A stretch of DNA of 64,000 nucleotides from Macrostomum hystrix (taxonomy: Eukaryota > Platyhelminthes > Macrostomidae). The position numbers were made by a program, and so were the translations under genes. Under the pieces are notes generated by a model that saw only the letters and a program-made list of their open reading frames with translations, searched no databases and was not told where the DNA came from. Shown here piece by piece: positions 51,904 to 63,800 of the stretch. The first letter of the stretch is position 1, and the number at the start of each line of letters is the position of its first letter. The DNA lies in the NCBI GenBank assembly GCA_950097015.1, contig CATNEN010000038.1, positions 31,706,501 through 31,770,500 of the forward strand, written 5' to 3'.

Positions 51904-54448
51904 TTAGGCCAGGGCCTTTCTAGCTGCTAGAATGTGTTCTCGCAGTTTCCATTGCAGAGGACAGGCGAGTTGAAGAAACTCGTGACTAAGTAGGTTTGCC
52001 GCGGTTGGTCTCACAGTAGGATCAACACTCAGGCACTGGTCAAGGAAGCTGGTTAATACCGCACTCATGCTAGCTGGGTCTTTGTAATCTGGCTTGCCTT
52101 TCGTTTGAATCAGGTAGATTGCCTGAATTAAAAATATGGCAGGCAAAAGAAAATATAATTTGATATTTTAATAGATGAAACCGGTATCTAACAGATCAAG
52201 CCACGTGTCTAACAGGTAAGCCTCATATCTAACAGGTAAGCCACATATCTAACAGGTGAAATTTTATTCCCTCTACATATCAACAACCAGCAATTAAAAA
52301 TCCTACTCACTTTAACAGGTAGCTCATTTAGATAAGGTGGCTCGCCCTCTAGCATTTCCAGCACTAGCACACCAAGAGACCAGATGTCCACCTTGCTGTT
52401 GTAAGCGATTGGCTCGGCTGACGCAACCGATGCCGACTCGCATCTAGTCGAGACCATCTCCGGAGCCATCCAGTAGGGCGTGCCAATCTAAAATGCGAGG
52501 GTTCTTTGTAAAAAAAGTTAAGAAAATGCTTTACAAGCCTACTTATAGTAAGCGTAAAAAGCCTAAAACAAAAATGTAAATATCCTAAAAATAGGGTAAA
52601 AAACACCTGAGACACCTGAAGAATCGGAGGGTATCTAGGGAATGGGTATGAAGAAAAGGGGATTATCTTGAAAAGAGCCCTGAAGAATCGGAGGTTATCT
52701 AGGAGATACCTGAAGAAGCTGAGGATATCTAAGAAAAAGACCTGAAGAATCGGAGGTTATCTAGGAAACAGACCTGAAGAATAGGAGGTTGCTTAGGAGA
52801 CGCCTGAAGAATCAGGGGTTGCCTAGGAGATACCTGAACAATAGGAACAATAGGAGGTTCTTGACACCTGAAGATTGACCCACCCTGGTGCAGCGATAGC
52901 TTTCGTCCGCGTTAAGCAAGGCGCAAAATCCGAAATCCGTGACCTTGACCTGCCCATTGGTGCTAAGCAGTACATTGTCCGACTTCAAATCGCGATGCAT
53001 TATCCTGCGCGAGTGCAGATATTCAACAGCTTTTAGGCATTCGCGAGCTACACCCGCTATGATTGGCTCCTGCATAACCGTCTCCATGGCAACGTCTGTT
53101 AGGCAGCCTCCGTCCAGAAACTCCATCACTATTAGTATTTCGGCTGTTGAATATTTTCCGCCAGATTGGTTCAGAAAGGCGCGAATAAAATTCACGATAT
53201 TATCGTGTCGAAGACTTCGCATCACAGAAAGTTCAGTTAGTAAGGCTTCGCGTCTTCTACTGTTGCCTAGCAACCAAGCGCATGCATTTAACGGCGACTG
53301 AACAGTCGGTAGTTCGATTCTTGGCCAAACGAACCGTTCCTGTAGCTCTGAAGTGTGTATGATTTAACGTAATTATTTAACGAATTATAGCTACCCACCT
53401 GGCTACTGTTTCAGTTAACGGATTATCCCCAGTAGTTAATGAATTATCCCCAGTAGGTAATGAATTATCTCTATTAAGTAACGAATTGTCCTCAGTAAGT
53501 CTAAGTAGGTCTTAGATGCCTGTAACGAATTATCCTAAGTAAGTAACGATTTATCCTCAGTAAGTAACGGATTATCCTAAGTAAGTAACGATTTATCCTC
53601 AGTAAGTAACGGATTATCCCCATTAAGTAACGAATTATCCCAGTATGTAACGATTTATCCCCAGTAGGTAATGAACTATCTCTAGAAAGTAACTAATTAT
53701 CCCAGTATGTAACGAATTATCCCCAGTTAGCGACTCAGTTACCTAGGATGCTTTAATTAAGAGTAGAAATACCACGGGGCAATTTCAAATACTCACTGTT
53801 CTCTTTTTCTTTATCTCCCAAAGTATTTAACCAATCGCCGTGAAAATCCAGAAAAGAGGCTAAAATGTTCCCTATATTGTATTTTATAAAATGAAAAGAG
53901 GCTAAAAATGTATTGAAATAAAGGCAGAGCACAACCGTGGCTCACCCAGTGCCAAGCAACTCTGGGCTCCAGCAGTAAGTGTCTTCGAAATCGTGGCCCA
54001 GAGAGTCTCGATCCGCTTCGGGTCGCAGCAGCAGGTTTTGAAGTCTATCAAAAAATGAGTCCAACTCAGTCTCATGACAAAGAGAATTCGGCTTGCAATC
54101 TGTCACTGATCTAGTTCTCACTGGAACAGGCGCGTCGTCAATCTCGTTTTCGGCATCAGCTTCGTCGCCGAAGCTGCCACCGCTGCCGCTGTAGAATCGC
54201 ACGGCCTGCTCTACAGCGGCTGGATGTTGAATCCTGCAGTCCTTCGTAAATTGAGCATCCAGCCAGCACTGCCAGGCATCGGGTAGGCCGACAAACTCGC
54301 CTGTGTCCGGGTCGATCTCGATGTGAACTAGGCGCTCCAGATTTGTTGGCGCGCCGATCTTCAACGAGTTGCACCCGGCTGATAATGGCGATGGCGGTTG
54401 GCTGGAAGAACCGCAGCCTCGCCTGCCACTGCCGAACAGGCGGGATAG
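51904..54448 (-). CDS. p21-activated kinase (PAK) family Ser/Thr kinase; one-base frame disruption, 5' end not found
   Basis: Exons 54448-53946, 53347-52884, 52487-52311 and 52122-51904 (stop TAA). Exon 1 holds a [38 protein letters not shown] and [12 protein letters not shown], which binds GTP-loaded Rac/Cdc42. The kinase reads GTGATGTV (Gly loop across the phase-2 junction), [33 protein letters not shown] and KVDIWSLG, all active-kinase motifs. Oddities: exon 53347-52884 has one base too many. After [13 protein letters not shown] the frame meets TAG at 53259-53257; dropping a single T at 53259 would restore reading into [16 protein letters not shown]. There is also a roughly 12-residue insertion between MAPE and KVDIW. 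Start codon and possible N-terminal exons not identified; CRIB-to-kinase spacing is about 100 residues. Confidence 0.85.
52180..52262. repeat. Short 20-bp tandem repeat (tctaacaggtaagccacata)
   Basis: Four copies in the last PAK intron; shares its core with 50385-50545. Confidence 0.8.
52610..52866. repeat. Approximately 30-bp degenerate minisatellite
   Basis: Eight or nine copies around cctgaagaatcggaggttat and ctaggaga. PAK intron between exons 52884 and 52487. Confidence 0.85.
53395..53740. repeat. 20-21 bp minisatellite (agtaacgaattatcccagta type)
   Basis: About 16 copies with cctcagta, cctaagta and aggtaatg variants, in the PAK intron upstream of the exon with the frame disruption. Confidence 0.9.
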
Positions 54449-54479
54449 CTGAAAATAAATACACAATAAATACATTTAG

Positions 54480-55700
54480 CTTATCTATGCAGCTGAATCA
54501 GATTTTTAATTTGGTGTCAACTCTATAAGTTACAGACAAAGTAACTTATAGTATTTTTAGTATTTTGTAAATTCATTTAATATCTTGGCCACAAGAATAA
54601 AGTTAGATTTAAGAAGAAAATATTTCATTAAATGTTTTAATCAATTGATTACAAATAGTAGTCCATTTGTAGATTGAGTTCTATTTTAAATAAAAAAATT
54701 TAATTCAACTTTAATTAAGCAAGAATGCATTTGAAGTGCAATAAAGTTTATACTAAACAGTGTACAAAACTCACAAGCAAATTTTCAGAAACAGACAAAC
54801 AAGCAGACAGATACTAAAGATTTAGAATTTTCATGTATACATGTATGTAATAAAATATATATACAGATTTTCTCCCATTTTTGAGCTGTTTTCTTTGCAA
54901 TCAAGTAATTTTTAATTTTTGTATTTAAAATGGGTTGTAAAAGACGTTTTTTGAAGCTTTGTCTAGCAAAATAGAATTTTCTTGAAGTCTACGGGAAAGA
55001 TATTAAAAAAGGAAGATATTTTTGTTAGAATATCTGGGATACAGATACAGTTAAGCTATAACTATATAAATATAAATAATGTATATTTGATTTTGTAATT
55101 AAATTATATATGGATGTATGCATATTTATTTCCATAATTTTCAGCTAAATATATATTCCAATGCAGCTATTTAAATAAAATTACATGATTGCTTTAGTGT
55201 TTGATTAGAAACTGCAGGTTACAGCCTGCCACATTTCATTTAAATATGCTTAGCACAGTTTTTCTTTCAATATAGTATTGCATTAATTATAAGCTCAACA
55301 CCGTGAGCATTTCAGTAAGTTTTGTTCAAATCTTCAGGATTCGCTACATATGAAAATGAGTTTATAGACAAAGTTTAGGCTCATCAAAACCCAGATTTGC
55401 TTTGTTGTAAAAACGTGTTTAATATTTCTATCTCGGAAAACAATCGCCCAGAATTATCGCGCTTCTCGAACAAAAATTTTAACAAATTCCATCGTTGGAC
55501 ATGCTACTGATGCCTTTATTGTAATAGTTACAAAGCTTTTAAAGTAAAACAAAAACAAATAATTTTTTTAATCAGCATAAATAACAATTGCTTACAGCTT
55601 TGCTAAATGACGCACTTTTTTAAGTCGCTATTAAATTCCAATTTTACACTTCGAAATCTTCACCTTTTTATACTGTTGTATACCATCGTATTAGGAGTGC
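54480..55700. other. AT-rich region between two divergent genes
   Basis: No domain-bearing frame. It would contain upstream PAK exons if they exist, and the promoter of the plus-strand gene at 55720. Neither could be pinned down. Confidence 0.4.
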
Positions 55701-55719
55701 TAGATATTCTGTTTAGGAC

Positions 55720-58700
55720 ATGGAAGATCAAGTAAAGCCAATTAACTACGATTTTCTTAAAAAGCTGGTTGGTATCGATGGCCTATCAAATGTGTAAGTA
55801 GAAATATTGGGTTTCGACGATAAGTTGACTACTGGTTTAGTATATAGTATCTGTATTTAATGTAATTTAAAAGCACCACAATGCTTCTTTATATGTTGAG
55901 TTTATTTTTATATATTTTAAAGACTGCAGAAGCGCAGCACAGCGGACGCGCACGCTGAAGTGATGCGCAATTATCACCGGGTGTTTGTCGACTCGGCCGC
56001 GCCAAGTCGTCTGCCGCCGGTACACACAGAGAAGCGCTTCTCGGAGAGGGCCAGCCTAAGGATTACCCAGGCCCCAGCTGCCGAGCTTCCAGCAGACAGG
56101 AGCTGCTGTGATCAGCAACAGTCGAGCGGAGACGGCGGTCCATTGCTAGCAATCGAATACAAGTCCCATGATGTGCGCGAGTTTACGAGGCGAGCGCATG
56201 CGAATAGCAAAGTTGGTGCGTGTGGTATTTTTTACTTATAAGAAAATAAAGCACTATAGAAAAACATTTATTTCGAAAAAACTTTTCCTTGGCGTTAGTA
56301 ATTACTAACTACATATGTTAATTAACTAAAGATAAATAGCGAAAGATTCCGAACGGGCTTGCACATTTACACCGCCTAACAGCCTATATAGTTCTAACTA
56401 ACAGGTCCACACTGTCCTGTCTAACAGTTCTGTCTAACATTTCTACAATATCCTGTCTAACTGGTTCGCAGTATCCAATCTTACATTTGAATTCATCCAT
56501 AAGTTCAAATCCATCGGAAGGCTTATTCAAATCCGCAGCCTCAGCCGCAGCCAAGCCAACCAAGCACGCACTGATTCAAGCGCTCCGCCGACTGCTCAAG
56601 AAGCCTATGTACGAGCGCACAGCGGCTGACAATGATCAGCTCTATCAGCTCATGCGCAGCTTCGAGCCTCTGAGCAGTCAGGTGCCAGACCAGCAGCTGC
56701 TCAAGGAGCTGGCGACAGTCGCCAAACTGGAGCGCTGGCCAGAAGGCGATGTCACACTACTCGCCCACGGCTCATTGTTTCTGACTCTACACGGCTGCGC
56801 TGTGGCCCTAACTGAGCCGACAATGCGCGGATCCGAGGACACTGACGAGGCAGCTTTCGTTGAAAGATGTCGCACATTGGATAAAGATGAGCAGAGAGTG
56901 GTGAGTCACGTGTCTAAACTGGGATTCCCGCATTGAAATTTCTAAAAATAGCATACGTCAGGATTTTCCCAACTGAAGTTTCTAAAAATAGCATACGTCA
57001 GGATTTTCCCAATTGAAATTTCTAAAAATAGCATACGTCAGGATTTTCCCAATTGAAGTTTCTAAAAATAGCATACGTCAGGATTTCCCTAATTGAAATT
57101 TCTAAAAATAGCAAACTTTAACTGCCTAATACAACTCCCTAATACTCCCTAATACAAAAATCAAATTAGGCTTGTTTTTGTTTGAAGTTAGAACTATGCC
57201 TTCGCCAATCACAATTCGGATTTGACCTGAAAGTTATTTTCAAAAACGCTAAATACAGGAAATTCTTTCTCTTTTAGTAAATCAACTGCTTCCGGGGAAA
57301 AAATACCACCTTTCAGGACAAGTTACCCAATTTTCGTATGATTAAGTAACCCCCTAATTTTTTAATTCGGCCAGATAAAGGTTGGCGAACTATTTGGCAC
57401 ACTAAAGTACACCGAACAGCCGCGAATCGGTGACAAGATTCTGTCCGTCTATCTACCAGACGATGGCAGCGAGTTTTTGAAGATCTCTTCTGACGATTAT
57501 CAGCGACTCAAAGAGCAGCTAGAAAACAAGGACGAGAATGAGAAGATCGCCCTGCTATTGGAGAATCCTGGCTACGCCCTGTGGTCACGGCAGCCGCTGT
57601 TGAAGGTCGCCCGCCTGCTGGAATGGCTGACCGTGCCAGCCAACAGTGTCATTGTTAGCGAAGGCTTCAAGTCACCGTTCATTGGTGAGAAATTTGAGTA
57701 GAGTGCTCATAACTATGAGTATGAGTAGATTACTCATTGCTATGAGTATGAGTAGATTACTCATTGCTATGAGTTTGAGTAGAGTGCTCATTCCTATGAG
57801 TATTGGTAGAGTACAGTACTGTGCTATGAGTTTGAGTACATTATTCATTGCTATGAGTTTGAGTAGAGTTCTCATTCTTATGAGTTTGAGTAGAGTTCTC
57901 ATTCTTATGAGTTTGAGTAGAGTTCTCATTCTTATGAGTTTGAGTAGAGTGCTCATTCCTATGAGTATTGGTAGAGTACAATACTGTGCTATGAGTTTGA
58001 GTACAGTATTCATTGCTATGAGCTTGGGTGGAGTGCTCATTCCTGTGACTTTGAGTAGAGCGCTCATTGTTATGAGTTTGAGTAGAGTACTCATTCCAAT
58101 GAGTTCGAGTAGTGTGCTCATTCCTCTGAGTTTGAGTAGAGTGCTCATTTTTATGAGTTTGAGAATGGTCCTCATTGCTATGTTTTTTGAGTAGAGTGCT
58201 CATTCTAATGAGTATGATTAGAGTATTGTTAATTCCTATGAGTTTGAGTACAGTGCTCATTCCTATAAGTATGAGTAGAGTGCTCATCCCACTGAGTATC
58301 GGAATGAGTGCTCTACAAGACAGCATAGTAGTCATACCTAGCTTGTATTCCAGTAAAAATACTGGCAAAATGCACCCAACCGTTGTCCCCTAAGGCTACA
58401 TCCAGTCTGGCAGTTGTCTTCTACTACGCAAACTGCGCGTCAACAAGACTCTGAAGAATGGCCACGAGTTGCAGCACACGGCTCACATTGTTATGTCGCG
58501 GGTTGGCCCAAAGCAGGCGTTTGGCGAAGCCTCCCTATTGGACCAGGAGGACATGCCGTGCACTCTGATTGCCGAAACTGGCACTGTCCGGATGGCCGTG
58601 CTAAGGCCAGACAAATTGGCCGAGCTGGACTCGGACACTCGACTCCTGATTGGCCAATCGGCCGACGCCAAACTTGGCCGAATGCCGCAGGTTGGTTTCT

Positions 58701-58913
58701 GGAATGATGCGCATCGTCTACTGTTAGTAGGTGTGTTAAGAAAATGCATTATTGTTTATCAAAATGAACCGTTTTTAATCGCAGGACGAAGTCGAGAGCC
58801 AGTATGTGGTTCAAGAGTCCGCAAAAGAGTGGAACGAGACGAAGCAGGCAGTGGTCGATGATGTCATCAACACCCGAGGCATTCGTCCAGGTGTTGGGAA
58901 ATGGGCTAAATAA
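55720..58913 (+). CDS. Two-domain cyclic-nucleotide-binding-fold protein, CNBD-like, six exons
   Basis: Exons 55720-55793, 55923-56215, 56521-56900, 57375-57684, 58395-58690 and 58785-58913 join in phases 2, 1, 0, 1, 0: 493 residues. The start ATG opens MEDQVKPINYDFLKKLVGID. Two cNMP-binding folds are seen. The first spans exons 3-4 (ERTAADNDQLYQLMRSF, GSLFLTLHGCAVAL, GELFGTLKYTEQPRIGDK), the second exons 4-5 (ALWSRQPLLKVARLLEWL, GYIQSGSCLLLRKL, QAFGEASLLDQEDMPCTLI). No membrane span, kinase or GEF domain is present, so this resembles the CNBD1/2-type proteins, whose role is poorly known. Both phosphate-binding cassettes lack the arginine that contacts the cyclic phosphate. Exon 2/3 borders have alternatives (56210 donor). 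Divergent from the PAK gene, 1.3 kb away. Confidence 0.8.
56930..57115. repeat. 40-bp minisatellite containing tttctaaaaatagca
   Basis: Five copies of a 40-bp unit (aaatttctaaaaatagcata, then cgtcaggattttcccaattg). The block tttctaaaaatagca followed by a CGTCA motif also occurs in the two R3 elements (44587-44722 and 46738-47222), so the array probably grew from such an element. Confidence 0.9.
57690..58312. repeat. 27-bp minisatellite
   Basis: About 23 copies of a 27-bp unit (tatgagtttgagtagagtgc, then tcattcc). 27 is a multiple of 3, so both strands give long repetitive frames. CNBD-like gene intron 4, starting about 10 bp after the donor. Confidence 0.94.
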
Positions 58914-59157
58914 CTAGTTCGAGATTAATTTAATATGTACTTGACTTTCTATTCATTTTTGTTTAATTTTGTAATGCTTCTTGTCTGAAAAACTGACAGA
59001 TTCTGTGCTACGAGTATTTCGCCTAAAATCTAAAATTCATCATGAAACCTGCGTTATAATAGTAATTTTGTGATGGTATACTGGAGTGGCGACACTATAG
59101 AAACATCTGTCGCGAGTACAGAAGATTTTTTTTTTCTATTTTTTATATCAGTAGAGA

Positions 59158-59455
59158 ATACACCTAGCCCAGCTAGCGGGCCAAAGAGAGAACCTAAAAG
59201 ATCACAGTGGGCCGCATTGACTGTAGAAATATGAGACCGGGGAGAGACGAGACGGGAGAGACGAGACAGGGGAGAGATGAAGCAGGGGAGAGACGAGACA
59301 GGGGAGAGATGAGACACGGAAGAGATAAGACAATGGAGAGATAAGACACGGAGAGATGAGACAGGATACTAGGTGTCGGAAGGGGGCAACGGGCCGGATT
59401 TGGGAGCTTCGAGGGCCGCATCTGGCCCTTGTTTGCCGACCCTGGCTCTAACCAC
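59158..59455. mobile_element. Possible non-autonomous DNA element carrying a 16-bp array
   Basis: Flanks agcgggccaaagagagaacc / cagtgggccgcattgactg and cgagggccgcatctggccct / tgtttgccgaccctgg recall the ends of hAT-type elements and enclose a gggagagacgagacag array (59228-59365). Terminal repeats are not clean and no target duplication was established. Confidence 0.35.
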
Positions 59456-59459
59456 TAGG

Positions 59460-59990
59460 CCACTCTATCTTCCCCTTTTCCCCATTGTTTCACCAGCTAC
59501 CTAATAAAGTCAACGAGAGAACCGTATTCTTTCAGTCCTGGCTGAATCCTTTTTCCTATTTCCTATTTTAGCAACAAACTCTATATTGTGATGTAGACTA
59601 GCATTTTTTCAAGGCCTCCAACTCAGACATGCCTATGGTAGGCAGCGGGCCTCATTAAAAAATGACGATATGTTATACATACACAGGTACCATTTTCCGA
59701 TTCCCAGGCCACAATATCCAGATTAGTCTATAACGGACTAGTTAATTGCTTTGAGGCCACTAAAGGGTGTAGGTAGTATGAAGTTAAAATTAAATGATTG
59801 CAACAAAATTCTTGCTTGATGAACAGGTCGCATGGAACCGGTATTGGATGCTCAATTAATCGCTAGAGCATTCATTAATTATCCAGCCTATACAGTTAAA
59901 TTCCACAGAATCACATAAAAAACAAAACATTAACTTTTTGATAGTCGCATAACGGACCAACAGAAACTCAGACCTGGCAATCTTTGAGAA
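59460..59990. other. Intergenic, upstream flank of the DEG/ENaC gene
   Basis: Begins with an antisense tRNA-like string (ggctctaaccactaggccac). Otherwise single-copy; presumably holds the channel-gene promoter, which I cannot localise. Confidence 0.35.
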
Positions 59991-59992
59991 GC

Positions 59993-62900
59993 ATGGCAGA
60001 TGTGGAAAAGGTTGCCAAACCAGTAGAAAGCGGCGGCTGTACAGCTTCTTCTCGACTGAGGAAGCAACTGCTTAAAGAGGCTATAGAATCTACCACAGCA
60101 CACGGACTATCGAGAGTTGCCAGCGACAAGCACCCGGTTCTGCGCCTGTTTTGGGCTGCAGCCTTTCTGTTCATGCTAGGTCTATTCCTCAATGAACTGT
60201 CAAAAGCGGCTGTGAAGCTCTACTCATTGCCTGTTTCCACCGCCGTGGAACCGTCTTCAGAAGCATTCACCTTTCCCGATGTACACATCTGCCCCTTGAG
60301 TATTGTCTCCGCGAGTTATCCAACGCAGTTGACGCCAGCAGAAAGCAACTACACGACCGAGCAGTTTGATAAAATAAGTCGCTTAATAGCATCTCTGAAC
60401 GGGACCCCATCAGATAAGATAGAAATGACTGCGCTGGCTTTTTCGTCAACGATGCAGCGAAAATTTCTCAGCGAAAGACTCGGCATGAGACAGGAGCAGT
60501 CGGTAATTTATGCGAGAATTTTTCCCACCAATATGCGTCTCGAGTTTAACGTTGACATTGTGGACGAGTCGCATCACAGGCATCTGAAATGTTACCGAAT
60601 TCGTCTAAAGAATCCAGACTATCGCAATCTTTTGAATAGCGTCACAAACTGTTTGGATCTGATCCTGTACGCTGACGTCACTTACAATCATACGCTGCGG
60701 TTTTCCCCCGATATTGACTCAAGAGGCCTGACATTTTCAAACTACGATTCGTTAATTAGCGCCGGTGTTCGCCTGTACTTCACAGAGGAGAATGCCTACC
60801 CAGATGACTACAGTGCTTCGGTGGTGTTAAGTCCGGGTTCGAAGCATTTCATTAAGCTTTTCATGACTCGAGTTACAAGACCAGTGGAAAAGGGCCAGTG
60901 CGCCAGCGTTGAACAAAAGGTTGCGTTTGTTGATGAAATCAATGGACAGCTTGTCGAATTCAATCAGAATCTAGCAGGTAAGTTTCAACAGTTCCTAGAA
61001 AAATATTTGGAAGCAGATACAAAGCTCCTTGTTTGAAATGAATTCGTTTAACAAGGTTCGGTCCATGCATAACAAAAAAATTAATAAGGCATTAATAAAT
61101 TAACTTGATCACTGATCAGAGAATGCAAATAACAAAACACCGTTTCTGAGCGTTTCTTTAGTTTTAGAAGTTTTAATTTTGATGTGCATTTGGGCCCAGA
61201 AAATAACATAACAAAATCAATGAAGCTAAAAACAATTAAACTAATATCAAAAGATAAGCATTTGATCAGCCTTTACTCAAACACAAGCTTTAAATTCGTG
61301 CAGAAAAATGTGGAAAATTTATATCTCAAACTTTTTTCAATAAACATTATACTCGTAGTTTGAGTTTGAGTCTCTTTGAGTAGATTCTTCGAGCAACAAG
61401 ATTTGACGAGAGGGGTCAAATTGGCAGAGCTGTAAACGCGTTTGCCTCTAGCACCAAGGTCCCTGAGCTCGATTCCGCGGCGAGGCAACATTCATCTGGC
61501 AGATGTACACACCTGTGTGAGCGTGTGCCTGCGTACGGTATCTGTGTGCGTGTGTGCTCAGGAGTCTGTGACGATTAAATGACGAAGACAGAGTCCGTGG
61601 CGGCGGCAATTAAAGTTCACTTCAGTCTGGAGTCAGTTCAATTATGTGGTGTAGCGGTAGCACTTTATTATCTTAGTGCACTGGGATGCACGACAAGCAG
61701 GGCGAAGAAAGTAGGTGCAGGAGCTCAATAATAGTAATAGAAATGACAGCACGGCGAGGCGAAGAGGACAACGAGAAGATAAGGCGAGATAACAAGAACT
61801 AGAACCGGACAGGACAGGACAAGCACGAGAACCAGAACGAGAACCAGAACATACTCAGAACCAGATCGAACCAGTGGGGCGCGAGCAGGCCTAAAGCCCT
61901 TAGTTAAATAAGCTTAGTAAACTGCAGAACAGGGCGATCGATAACTCTGGAAACTGGCTCCAGCCAATGAGCGTGTAAGTACACTGGTCTGGGCAGACGA
62001 CAATTTAAACATTAGCAAAACCAAGCTGTGGCAGCGCGATGTGCACTAACGCCTACTAACAGTAACACTCTAAGAATTACAGCTTAACCATACGAACTGA
62101 GAAATGGATGAAAACCAGATGACATCAGTAAAACGGCCCTAGTTAGTACACACGTAAATTAGCTATGTAAATTAACACGTGAACTAAATTGCTAGGGGCG
62201 CTTTCAACAAGTGACAACGTCACAAGTCAGTGGAATTGCCTCCTCGCTGGCTGCGGGTCTAGTGTCACCAAATGATGTGCCATTTCTCGCAGCCCTCCTG
62301 CAAATATTATTATTAGTAAATACGGTCAAACCTGGAAGATTTAGTACAGTCAAAACATGGATCATGATTAGTATTATTTTCAAATCACAATAATTTCCAG
62401 CATGCTACGCGAAGTACTTCAGCGTCATAACACTGCGCTACTTCAACTGTAGACTAGCTGGGCATTTCCCGCTTCCGTCCGAGTATCGAAGCCTGCCAAA
62501 CTGCCTCAACCTAACTGACTACCTTGACGATGTGAACCGAACTGTCGAGAAGTCGCTCAGTCTGATGAAGACACTGAAAATGCTTCAAGCAACAAACCAA
62601 AACTTGGAATTACTAGATTTTGTCAATGTTATGAAGTTTGTCGCCAAAATGTGCAAATTCCAGGTTCCATGCGATGAGCTGGAATACTCAGCTAAACTCA
62701 GCTCAAGCCTATATCCCGTGAAGCAAGGCTATCAGGCTTCATTGGCTACATTAATGCAGCAAATGGTTCAGGAGAGGCAGAGCCAGGGATACTCAGTTCC
62801 AGGCCTGGATTGGCTAACTCAACTGTTGCTAACGGCCAACACTACCACGGAGAAGACCATTGCGTCGGACGCGCTATCGAACAATGTGATTCGGACACTG

Positions 62901-63158
62901 ATTTGCGCGGGTGAGTTTCGCTCGACCAGCATCACGCAGAGCATCTCGTTCGGGCCGAATGATTTTTTAGCATCGTGCGGCGGCCTGATGGGTCTGTTCA
63001 TGGGTGCCAGTGTGCTCACTCTCGTTGAGGCTGTGGATCTGGTTCTGTGCCTCCTGGCCGGACACAGACTGCGTACCTCCGCTACGGCGGAAAGTCACGA
63101 CGAAAAGCCCGACACTGATGGTGTGAACATCGAATCATCATCGACGGTTGCTGGCTAA
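59993..63158 (+). CDS. DEG/ENaC family sodium channel subunit, two exons
   Basis: Exons 59993-60977 and 62401-63158 join in phase 1 to give 580 residues, normal for the family. The ATG at 59993 (MADVEKVAKP) is preferred. N-terminal gating motif His-Gly at about 37-38 (STTAHGLSRV), TM1 at about 49-66 (LRLFWAAAFLFMLGLFL), then the post-TM1 motif FTFPDVHICPLS. The extracellular part has several NxT/S sites and cysteines. TM2 carries CGGLMGLFMGASVLTLVE with the GAS selectivity filter expected of amiloride-type channels. The cytoplasmic tail is short and polar. Such trimeric channels are gated by acid, peptides or force; the stimulus cannot be read here. The single 1.4-kb intron holds a SINE interrupted by an LTR-like element. 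Confidence 0.9.
61413..62306 (+). mobile_element. tRNA-derived SINE copy F, split by an insertion
   Basis: Head and mid parts at 61413-61566 (aattggcagagctgtaaacg, gagctcgattccgcggcgag, gtatctgtgtgcgtgtgtgc). The 3' part resumes at 62225-62306 (agtcag, gaattgcctcctcgctggct, cagccctcctgc). The body between cattcatctgg and cagatgtacac is shortened compared with copy B. Confidence 0.87.
61567..62224. mobile_element. Solo LTR-like insertion of 658 bp
   Basis: Starts TGTGACGATT and ends ACAACGTCACA, giving TG...CA ends with a 7-bp inverted repeat, and is flanked by the 4-bp duplication AGTC (61563-61566 and 62225-62228). It interrupts SINE copy F at a precisely identifiable point. No coding frame inside. 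These are the features of a solo long terminal repeat; a short DNA element with 7-bp TIRs is the alternative. Confidence 0.78.
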
Positions 63159-63159
63159 T

Positions 63160-63284
63160 CTAGACTTCTGATCTATATAAAATCATTCCAATCTGTTGAC
63201 CGATTTACTAACCTGACTCACTGTCTTTTTTATTCGTCCTTCAGAAAACCAATAATTTCCAATTCTTTCGGTTCCCCCAGAATT
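63160..63284. other. 3' flank of the DEG/ENaC gene
   Basis: Single-copy sequence after the stop codon; no clear AATAAA in the first 100 bp. Confidence 0.35.
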
Positions 63285-63445
63285 GTTGAATCGGTACCTG
63301 CACTACCTGGGGTAAACATTTTGGCATGTGTCGCGGCTTCCTAAGTCCATGGACTGGACAACTGTACACTGCCTTTGGAAGCGCCGAGCAATAGCTGGGC
63401 TAATCCACTCGCTGTTCCCCTCACCTAACAGTGGGTGAGGCGCAA
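63285..63445. repeat. Dispersed family R2, copy 2
   Basis: Diverged partner of 40793-40955 (cggtacctgcactacctggg, gtccatggactggacaac, gcgccgagcaatagctggg). Confidence 0.6.
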
Positions 63446-63574
63446 TGTCTGTCTATTCTGATGTACATATATTTTTACTAATTTCATTTTGACAGTTAAT
63501 TTTTTATTCAGTAATTTTTTAAGAGCACTTTGCATAGTACTGCGTAAACTAAAATCAATCCACTATACTAAAAA

Positions 63575-63800
63575 TGAAATGCTTGGTTGGTTGGTTGGTT
63601 GCTTGTAATTGATTTTCTTCCGAACGGCTCAACCGATTTTCACCATTTCTTCACCAAAAGATGCTAAATATGGGGACAATTATACACGTATTTTTATTAA
63701 GCTTAACTTTATTGCTAAAGGGATTAAATATTCGAAAAACATGATTTTTTCAAAGGTCAAACCATCTTGGCCTATTGAGAATTTCACTGACAGCCACTGA
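63575..63800. repeat. Probable dispersed element fragment
   Basis: Starts with (ggtt)n and cgaacggctcaaccgatttt, a string type common at the ends of invertebrate mobile elements. There is no second copy in the window, so this is a recollection-based suggestion only. Confidence 0.3.
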
